Source of the DNA: Thermococcus gorgonarius
Lineage (GTDB): Archaea; Methanobacteriota_B; Thermococci; Thermococcales; Thermococcaceae
Direction: 5' to 3'
DNA length: 64,000 nt
Assembly (NCBI RefSeq): GCF_002214385.1
Contig: NZ_CP014855.1
Coordinates: forward strand, 868,001-932,000
Shown piece after piece: positions 58,570 to 64,000 of this stretch. Each line of letters begins with the position of its first letter. Positions within the stretch are counted from its first letter, which is position 1. The notes beneath the pieces are model-generated. The model was not told the DNA's origin and searched no databases. It was given only the letters and a program-made list of their open reading frames with translations. The translations under genes were made by a program, and so were the position numbers.

Positions 58570-59811
58570 ATGACAAAGGGAGTATACGAGTGCGTTAACT
58601 GCGGACATCGGGAAGTACTCGACTCAACAGAACCACTTCTGGAAAAAGCCTGCCCCAAGTGCGGGGGGGACATGGTACTAGTGGGCTTTTCGGTGGAGGT
58701 AGGGGAAACGATTACCTCCCGCCCCACGCTTCCGGCGGAGGTAGAGGAGAAGATCCGGGAGTTTTACTCCGTCGAACCTCTCGAAGTCAGGGAGGGAGTT
58801 TTCACATTTGAGGTTAGGGAAATCATTAACGACGACTTTGAGAGGTTTTTGGGTGAGATAGAGGACTATGGCTACTGGGCAGCTTTGAAAAAATCCAACG
58901 GAAGAGTCGTCCTTTACCTCTTCCCCGCAGGGGAAATCAAACGGGACAACCCCTGGATAGGTGTGCTGCTCTTCATAGCGACGCTTCTCTCAACGCTGTG
59001 GGCGGGATATGTTCTTGCCCTTAACTACATCGGGACCCTCGACGAGTTCGGCTTACCCGGTTACAGAAATCCATACGTGATAAGCCTAGCATTCTCCATG
59101 AGCGTTTTGGGAATACTTGGAACCCACGAGCTGGGGCACAAGATAGCTGCCTCCCTCCACAACGTCAAGGCGACGTTTCCTTACTTCATACCCTTTCCCA
59201 ACCTGCTCGGAACTCTTGGGGCGGTCATAAGGGTAAAGTCCCCCATTCCGACAAGAAAAGCCGCGATCGACCTGGGAGTTAGCGGGCCTCTGGCCGGGAT
59301 TCTGGTCGCAATACCCGTTACGGCGATAGGTCTGAGGCTTTCCACCTTCGTTCCCGTCAGCGCTTTCCAGTCGTTGCCGGGGGAAGGAATATACTTTGGC
59401 ACCAACCTCCTATTTGAGATCCTCCAGAGGGCCATCCTCAACCCGCCCTCAGGAGACTACGTGCTCCTTCTGCATCCGGTAGCCATAGCCGGCTGGGTCG
59501 GGGTTCTCGTTACTTTCCTGAACCTGATCCCCGCGGCACAGCTCGACGGGGGGCACGTAGCCAGGGCTTTCATGAGCGAAAGGCTTCACCGCCAGTTCAC
59601 CTGGGGGATGGGGCTCTTCCTGGTGGTCATGAGCTACTTCTGGGTCGGGTGGTTCCTCTGGGCCCTGCTGATCCTTTTCATCGGAAGCGCCGGAAACCCG
59701 GGGGCTTTGGACGAGGTCTCACCGATACCAACAAGCAGAAAACTTCTGGCCCTCCTGGCGGCAATTCTCTTTGTACTGACTGCCACGCCGGTCCCATTTT
59801 ACACGGGCTAA
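58570..59811 (+). CDS. Site-2 protease family metalloprotease with N-terminal zinc ribbon
   Basis: This 413-residue protein opens with a zinc ribbon (CVNCG near 6-10, CPKCGG near 29-34) followed by an extramembrane region to about 125. About six to seven membrane helices carry the M50 motifs: zinc-binding HELGHK (about 187-192) and the LDGGH motif in NLIPAAQLDGGHVARAF (about 319-335). Such proteases cut membrane-bound regulators or signal remnants. It overlaps the convergent regulator gene by four bases. The zinc ribbon at the N-terminus is a common archaeal variation. Confidence 0.9.
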   Translation: MTKGVYECVNCGHREVLDSTEPLLEKACPKCGGDMVLVGFSVEVGETITSRPTLPAEVEEKIREFYSVEPLEVREGVFTFEVREIINDDFERFLGEIEDYGYWAALKKSNGRVVLYLFPAGEIKRDNPWIGVLLFIATLLSTLWAGYVLALNYIGTLDEFGLPGYRNPYVISLAFSMSVLGILGTHELGHKIAASLHNVKATFPYFIPFPNLLGTLGAVIRVKSPIPTRKAAIDLGVSGPLAGILVAIPVTAIGLRLSTFVPVSAFQSLPGEGIYFGTNLLFEILQRAILNPPSGDYVLLLHPVAIAGWVGVLVTFLNLIPAAQLDGGHVARAFMSERLHRQFTWGMGLFLVVMSYFWVGWFLWALLILFIGSAGNPGALDEVSPIPTSRKLLALLAAILFVLTATPVPFYTG

Positions 59812-60359
59812 TCCAGCTTTTTTTCCTTTAATATCTGCTGGATGTCATAGTATATGGTATCCCTGGAAACGCCAAAGACCCTGGCAAGTTCAGAGATGTT
59901 GAGAACTTTGGGATTGTAATCGAAGAGGGAAAGAACGTGGGCCAAAAGCTCCCTCCGGTCCTGGGTCTGTAAAACCTCTGAGGCCTGAAGTGCGGGCCTG
60001 TTGTAGGCGACCATTCCAACAGCATACGTTCTCCTGGTTACGGGCGTTGTATAGGACCCGACCCTGAAGGATACAACGTCCGCGTTCTGTATAATGGGGT
60101 TTAGCTTATCAATAACACCAAGAACAGCGGCCTCTCTTCCGCCCCCGGTAGAATAGACAACGGCCAAATCACCGCCCGTCTTTGACTCATCAACAAGGAG
60201 AAGTGCAGATAGGTGCATAAACGCACCGAACGTTAGGTTAAGTTGTGCAGAGACTATATACCACCCGGTTCTGTCTTTAGCGGTTTTAAGTTTCTCCATG
60301 AAATGATTTACCCCATCTTCAACGCTCGCTGATTCGGCGGAGATGTACACCAGTTTCAT
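59808..60359 (-). CDS. Putative HTH transcriptional regulator, Thermococcales type
   Basis: The last 45 residues of this 183-residue protein form an HTH (NISELARVFGVSRDTIYYDIQQILKEKK, about 155-182). The N-terminal part is an alpha/beta domain (KLVYISAESASVEDGVNHFMEKL, AVVYSTGGGREAAVLGVIDKL) with no recognised ligand site. TATA TTTATATAAC (60391-60400) gives a very short leader. It is divergent from the pilin-like genes, which makes it a candidate regulator of them. Domain family otherwise unknown. Confidence 0.7.
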   Translation of the reverse strand: MKLVYISAESASVEDGVNHFMEKLKTAKDRTGWYIVSAQLNLTFGAFMHLSALLLVDESKTGGDLAVVYSTGGGREAAVLGVIDKLNPIIQNADVVSFRVGSYTTPVTRRTYAVGMVAYNRPALQASEVLQTQDRRELLAHVLSLFDYNPKVLNISELARVFGVSRDTIYYDIQQILKEKKLD

Positions 60360-60629
60360 ACTCTACACTCCTCGTTAATCTGGCGAAAAAGTTATATAAA
60401 AGTTTTTGAACTTGGAGTTAGTCACTGCCCACCTAATAATCAGAGCGCATTGAATAGAGACCAACAATAACTGGGTTAGCTTGTTCTTCTTCCAGCAGAT
60501 TTACTGAGTAGTTAAAGGTTCACTGTCTATACCCAGATTTGCCGGGATATCCCACAAATGTGATGAGAAATCTATATAAGGCAGAGTAATGCAAGATATC
60601 ATGAAGAACCCACACGGAGGTGGTTTGAA
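60360..60629. promoter_or_regulatory. Divergent promoter region between regulator and pilin-like genes
   Basis: It contains the minus-strand TATA of the regulator (60391-60400) and a plus-strand TATATAAG (60573-60580) for the pilin-like gene, giving a leader of about 30 bases with GGAGGTGG at 60615-60622. The 170 bases between hold no recognised gene, RNA or clear palindrome. Confidence 0.6.
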
Positions 60630-60815
60630 ATGAAGAGGAAGGCTCAGGGTGCAATCGAGTACCTGTTTATGATTGCAGCGGCCCTGATAATCATAGCCGT
60701 TGTCATAAGGTACCTTAGGAGCTCAGGTCAGAAGACCGGGGAGACAATCAGCAGCGGGCAGGAGCAATTGAACTCCAAAGTCAATGAGGAGCTCAGCAGT
60801 GCTCTTGGCAGCTGA
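60630..60815 (+). CDS. Class III signal peptide (pilin-like) protein
   Basis: The 61-residue protein starts with MKRKAQGAIEYLF, the class III signal peptide (DUF361) cut by the EppA-type peptidase before Gln, followed by a hydrophobic helix (about 12-28) and a short polar, helical tail rich in Ser and Glu. Such pilin-like proteins assemble into surface fibres in Methanococcus and relatives. The ATG follows GGAGGTGG. It is paired with a second pilin-like gene 40 bases downstream. Confidence 0.88.
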   Translation: MKRKAQGAIEYLFMIAAALIIIAVVIRYLRSSGQKTGETISSGQEQLNSKVNEELSSALGS

Positions 60816-60855
60816 TTTCAAACGTTTTTCCTTTTTATTCCTGGAGGGCAAAGTT

Positions 60856-61056
60856 ATGAGAAGATTAAGGGCCCAGGGGGCCGTGGAATACCTCCTTATG
60901 GCGGCGTTGGTTCTGATTATTCTTGTCTGGGGTTTCCACTACTTAAGGATAGCCAAAGGAGAACATGGAAATCTTGCAGAGTCTCTCTCGTCTTCTGAGA
61001 GCCGCTTAAACGAAAAAATAAGGAGTGAAATATCCTCAAACCTGAACTCCAGCTGA
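60856..61056 (+). CDS. Class III signal peptide (pilin-like) protein, second copy
   Basis: The 66-residue paralogue begins MRRLRAQGAVEYLLM, a class III signal peptide, followed by a hydrophobic helix (about 12-28) and a Ser/Glu-rich tail (about 38-66) similar to the first. The reading frame is open upstream into the first gene, but ATG 60856 has CTGGAGGG upstream and gives the right signal. Its stop touches the end of the convergent glycosyltransferase gene. Confidence 0.85.
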   Translation: MRRLRAQGAVEYLLMAALVLIILVWGFHYLRIAKGEHGNLAESLSSSESRLNEKIRSEISSNLNSS

Positions 61057-63264
61057 TTAATTTTCCGCCTCGATTCTGACCTCTCTGCATTGTATAACGA
61101 CCTTGGATGAAGTTACCAGCGTTACCGTGCTGTTGCCTCCCACTGAAAAGCTCCCTTCGGGATAGAAAACCGTAAACTTACCACGGGTGCCTTCCCTGAG
61201 GAGCTTTCCGTTCTGAATGGCCACTGCGTTCTCCTTAAACTCTATAGTCAGGTTCACGACCACAGGGAAAGACAGTGTTAAAGAATTTCCATCCTGGGAA
61301 AGACGAACTGCAATTGAATTTCCATTCCGGGAGTAATAAGCGAGGTCATACTCTCCGTTGGGGTTCCTCTTGATGATTGCCCTCCACGAGTATGTGACGT
61401 TGCCAACTGAAGGATAAACGTAGGCAACCTCACTCCCATTTACCCACAGCTGAAGCTTCCCGAAGAAGGATGAGAACCCTATCACGTGAGATTTTTCCTC
61501 AGAGTTGTTAAAGAGCTCTATAACGTCTCCTCTGCCATAGCTTTCGGCGTAGAGGAGCGAGCCGTTCACGACTGCGCGTTCCTTTAGTTTTCCGAAGGTT
61601 TTCTCAAAAACTTTGGATTCCCTGCTCATTGCGTACATCCACGTACTGAAAAGCATGTAATCGCTTTTGTTTGCAGTCTCCCAAAGCCGGCTAGAGTTCC
61701 CCATATAGACAATCCCGAAGGTGTCAAGGCAGTAGGGATCGACCCGGAGGTTTAAGTAGTAGGCGTTAAAGGGGTTGACCGAGAGATACGTCCCGTGCAG
61801 GTTCGTGTTTTGAATATACTCACCAAGATCGTCCCTGAGGTCTTTACTGTGGCTCGCCCAGGCGATGAGCAGTTTTCCATTCCGGTAGTTGTAGGCGATC
61901 CCATAATCCGCCACCCCAAAAACCAGAACAATTGCAAAAGCTAAAGCAAGGAGCTTTCTCCCTTCAAACCTGCCCGGGAGAGATTCAAAAAACGCCAGGT
62001 ATGCCGTTAGCACCATTGGATAAAGGAACCGTATGTTCGGAATTACGGGGAAAAGGAGAAGATACATAACGGAGGAGACTACGAGGAGTGGGCCTGCAAC
62101 AGACGGCCTTCCTATTTTCTCCCCTCTGCTGAAGTAAAAGAGTAAAACCGTGAAGATAAAGATCAAGGGCACGTAAAAAACAACGAAGTCCGGCTTTTCG
62201 TTCGTGAATTTTCTAAGGATAGTTGAAAGGAGGTCAAAGAATCCGGCCAGGGGAATGTACCTGGAACCTTGGGCAAGATACGTCTGGTTAAAGTAATCTG
62301 CACTCACACCGAATCCCAGGATGCCCTCTATCACAGCTTTAGGGAGCAGAAAGGCCAGAAGGTACTGAAGGGCCGTTTTTAAGTTCCTGAGAATCAGATA
62401 GACAGAGCGCACAATTTTTCTGAGGTAAGATATCCTGAAGATGTAGAGGGTCAGAAAGCCCCAGAGTATCAAAAAGATCCCAGCCGGAATGACGTGTCCA
62501 ACAACGTCTATTCCATGCACCCCGGGGAGTATCAGGATGTGTCTCAGCTCATCCGATGGATAAAGCATTACCGCGCCCACGACGAGGAGGGACATGATGC
62601 CGTAGGTAACGAGAACAAGAAAAACCTGAACCCTGTTGAGCAGAACCCTGCCGAGGCCATCGAGGTAGGATTCGGTCTCGGCGTCAATGAAGAACACGAG
62701 AACAACGTAAAGGGCCGCTGCATAGGGCAGTATCGTAAACTTGGAAGTACTTCCAACTCCCGCCCAGAAGAGTGACCAGAGGGCATCCTTTCTGTTTCTA
62801 TGCTTTACGTACCTGACGAAGTAGTAGAGGGAAAGCAGAGTGAAAAGCTCAATCGTGGTCTCGTGAAACACGAGGCCGTTCATATGAACCATTATGGGAT
62901 CCATAGTAACAACGGCCGAGAAGAGAATTCCAGTTTTCCAATCGCGAAGCTCCCGGCCGACAAGGTAGGCGACTAAAGCAGCCAGAAGTCCCAGAAAAAC
63001 GGAGAGGAGTCTTCCAACGACGTAGCTGTCTCCAAAAATGCGGAGCCAGAGGGCGAGAAGGTAGTAATAAAAAGGTGGATGAACAGCGTAAATATCGCGG
63101 TAAGGCAGCACTCCGTGGTTGATGAACCTGGCTATCATTAGGTATGTGCCCTCGTCGTAGTCGAAATACTCGTTCATAGCAGACGAGATTCCCCAGAGGC
63201 GGGTCACGAGGTAGTAGGCTAGAAGAATTGAAAGGAGCATCGCACTCTTTTTCCTGTCCTTCAT
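61057..63264 (-). CDS. Membrane glycosyltransferase, GT39/ArnT-like
   Basis: A protein of about 735 residues with 11-13 membrane helices in the first two thirds and an extracytoplasmic beta-rich C-terminal domain. The first loop carries EYFDYDEGTYLMIARF (about 32-47), the Asp-Glu motif of dolichol-phosphate-dependent GT-C enzymes (PMT/ArnT). The HPPFYYYLLALWLRIFG that follows (about 62-78) is typical of GT39/GT83. It would transfer a sugar from a lipid carrier to a surface molecule. ATG 63264 follows GGAGGAG. A small gene lies one base upstream. Confidence 0.85.
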   Translation of the reverse strand: MKDRKKSAMLLSILLAYYLVTRLWGISSAMNEYFDYDEGTYLMIARFINHGVLPYRDIYAVHPPFYYYLLALWLRIFGDSYVVGRLLSVFLGLLAALVAYLVGRELRDWKTGILFSAVVTMDPIMVHMNGLVFHETTIELFTLLSLYYFVRYVKHRNRKDALWSLFWAGVGSTSKFTILPYAAALYVVLVFFIDAETESYLDGLGRVLLNRVQVFLVLVTYGIMSLLVVGAVMLYPSDELRHILILPGVHGIDVVGHVIPAGIFLILWGFLTLYIFRISYLRKIVRSVYLILRNLKTALQYLLAFLLPKAVIEGILGFGVSADYFNQTYLAQGSRYIPLAGFFDLLSTILRKFTNEKPDFVVFYVPLIFIFTVLLFYFSRGEKIGRPSVAGPLLVVSSVMYLLLFPVIPNIRFLYPMVLTAYLAFFESLPGRFEGRKLLALAFAIVLVFGVADYGIAYNYRNGKLLIAWASHSKDLRDDLGEYIQNTNLHGTYLSVNPFNAYYLNLRVDPYCLDTFGIVYMGNSSRLWETANKSDYMLFSTWMYAMSRESKVFEKTFGKLKERAVVNGSLLYAESYGRGDVIELFNNSEEKSHVIGFSSFFGKLQLWVNGSEVAYVYPSVGNVTYSWRAIIKRNPNGEYDLAYYSRNGNSIAVRLSQDGNSLTLSFPVVVNLTIEFKENAVAIQNGKLLREGTRGKFTVFYPEGSFSVGGNSTVTLVTSSKVVIQCREVRIEAEN

Positions 63265-63265
63265 T

Positions 63266-63373
63266 TCATCTCCTCCACACCGTGATGTAGAGCGCACATG
63301 GGAAGTCGTCCTCATGGAGGTGGACACCGTTTATCTTGTTTTTGCCCTCTATGCTTGATTGCCTCCTGCCCAT
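63266..63373 (-). CDS. Candidate small protein upstream of the glycosyltransferase
   Basis: A 35-residue frame, MGRRQSSIEGKNKINGVHL then HEDDFPCALYITVWRR, sits between a TATA-like TTTATTATT (about 63404-63412) and the glycosyltransferase gene. GGGGGT lies before its ATG, and its TGA is one base from the next ATG, which would give translational coupling. It is a better explanation of the leader than an extended glycosyltransferase start, but no known family is recognised. Confidence 0.45.
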   Translation of the reverse strand: MGRRQSSIEGKNKINGVHLHEDDFPCALYITVWRR

Positions 63374-63423
63374 CTGATACCCCCAAGAATCTGATATCGG
63401 AGAATAATAAACTTTTTCCAAAC

Positions 63424-64000
63424 TTACGAATCGGCCAATAGTTTGATTTCCCTTATCAACAGGGGGCCACTTTCAACCGAGAGCGATACGAAGGTAAGCC
63501 TGTCCTCAGGCAAGGTAACGGGAATCTCCAGACGGTTTTCTCCGGCCTTAAGTTCAAAATCCTTTAGCACGGGTTTTCCATTTACGGTAACGTTTATGGC
63601 CTGCTCTGTGAAGGAGTAAAGTTCTATCAACAGACCCCGATAGTCTTTACAGGGGGCGAATCCCACGATACCTTTTCTACCACCCATCCAGGCATATTCA
63701 AGGCCTTCCAGATACATACTTCTCACACCAAAGTACTTCTTTTTAAAGCCGTAGACGAAGTACTTTCCGTATCTCTCAGTATTACCTGGTATGGAATCCT
63801 CACAGAGTCTCAGAGCCAAAGCCGCAGTTTTCTCGTTCATAGATGTGTCTAAAGATGAGAGATCAAAAATCCAGTTGTTTCCGTTTACTCTTAGAAGCCG
63901 ATATTTTTGAAAGAAGTCAAGAGGGTTCAAACTGGGGGCGTTGGTGTCTATGTACGCTATATAGCCAGGAAGGATTTGACTTTCGTTCAACAGCTTTGCT
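63424..64000 (-). CDS. C-terminal part of a large membrane/surface protein (cut by the window edge)
   Basis: The reading frame is open to the window edge (AKLLNESQILPGYIAYIDTN onward), so this is the C-terminal end of a longer protein. The visible 190 residues are soluble: an alpha/beta start, then a beta-sandwich with INVTVNGKPVLKDFELKAGENRLEIPVTL (about 133-161 of the visible part). No membrane helix is in view. The C-terminal beta domain and its position upstream of the GT39 gene suggest another membrane glycosyltransferase, with low certainty. Confidence 0.55.
   Translation of the reverse strand, partial: AKLLNESQILPGYIAYIDTNAPSLNPLDFFQKYRLLRVNGNNWIFDLSSLDTSMNEKTAALALRLCEDSIPGNTERYGKYFVYGFKKKYFGVRSMYLEGLEYAWMGGRKGIVGFAPCKDYRGLLIELYSFTEQAINVTVNGKPVLKDFELKAGENRLEIPVTLPEDRLTFVSLSVESGPLLIREIKLLADS

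Noticed and set aside
60401-60572. Possible small RNA in the pilin promoter region
   Set aside because: No C/D boxes, stable GC-rich helix or internal promoter could be found.
1-64000. CRISPR array, given the Cas4-like and Cas6-like genes
   Set aside because: I saw no set of regularly spaced 28-37 bp repeats anywhere; both genes stand alone.

Overview
The window looks like a chromosomal segment of a hyperthermophilic euryarchaeon of the order Thermococcales, most likely Thermococcus. The main pointers are an ADP-dependent phosphofructokinase, a class I (DhnA-type) aldolase, sn-glycerol-1-phosphate dehydrogenase, IorA, archaeal eIF5A, an archaeal initiator tRNA, class III signal peptides, a CGP-CTERM surface protein and Thermococcales glycolytic motifs in two promoters. 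Genes are dense, often overlap by 1-20 bases, and have TATA boxes about 25 bases before the inferred transcript start. No insertion sequence, integrase or CRISPR array was found, so this is mostly vertically inherited backbone with some accessory genes.

Layout. 1-4.7 kb: a box C/D guide RNA, a k-turn hairpin, a Cas4-like nuclease, and a four-gene zinc-ribbon/SPFH membrane operon. 4.8-7.4 kb: SAH hydrolase, TrmO and a HAD hydrolase. 7.5-12.3 kb: a nucleoside-type ABC importer (BMP lipoprotein, double ATPase, two permeases). 12.3-18.5 kb, minus strand: an orphan metal-binding protein, purine and uracil phosphoribosyltransferases, SemiSWEET-like protein, orphan Cas6 paralogue, rhomboid, FBPase/IMPase and DUF63. 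18.6-21.6 kb: EgsA, UPF0179, a small GTPase, OB-fold and HD proteins. 21.6-24.9 kb: a six-gene operon (two DUF2178 proteins, Xre regulator, membrane protein, ABC exporter) behind a double palindromic operator. 25-35 kb: MazG, IorA, HAD, a DHH nuclease, a DUF2391/Toprim pair and ADP-PFK. 35-46.5 kb: racemase-like enzyme, nitroreductase, MutS-like ATPase, MATE, eIF5A, aldolase, a decayed biotin ligase, the Glt aspartate symporter and an intact biotin ligase. 46.5-53.6 kb: CGP-CTERM protein, a probable structured RNA, ValRS, an ATPase between two 26-bp repeats, Trm10 and a DUF1884 encapsulin-like protein. 53.6-60.4 kb: CitG, a PspC/PadR/YhfC/YbjQ membrane cluster, tRNA-iMet, the phosphomevalonate dehydratase pair, a site-2 protease and a regulator. 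60.6-64 kb: two pilin-like proteins and membrane glycosyltransferase genes.

How the genes fit together. The BMP importer is followed by two phosphoribosyltransferases, which suggests nucleoside/nucleobase salvage. EgsA and phosphomevalonate dehydratase both serve archaeal lipid synthesis. pfkC and fba carry the same operator downstream of their TATA boxes and so probably share sugar-responsive repression. The SPFH operon and the PspC cluster both look like envelope-stress functions.

The most unusual observation is that the BMP substrate-binding protein is circularly permuted: the part that is normally C-terminal comes directly after the lipoprotein signal, and the normal N-terminal lobe comes last. 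Other observations worth attention are the k-turn hairpin before the Cas4-like gene, the repeat-flanked ATPase, the double operator of the exporter operon, the candidate RNA before valS, the biotin ligase pseudogene and the zinc-ribbon/SPFH operon. All start sites were chosen from ribosome-binding or TATA spacing, and family names come from motif recognition without database searches.
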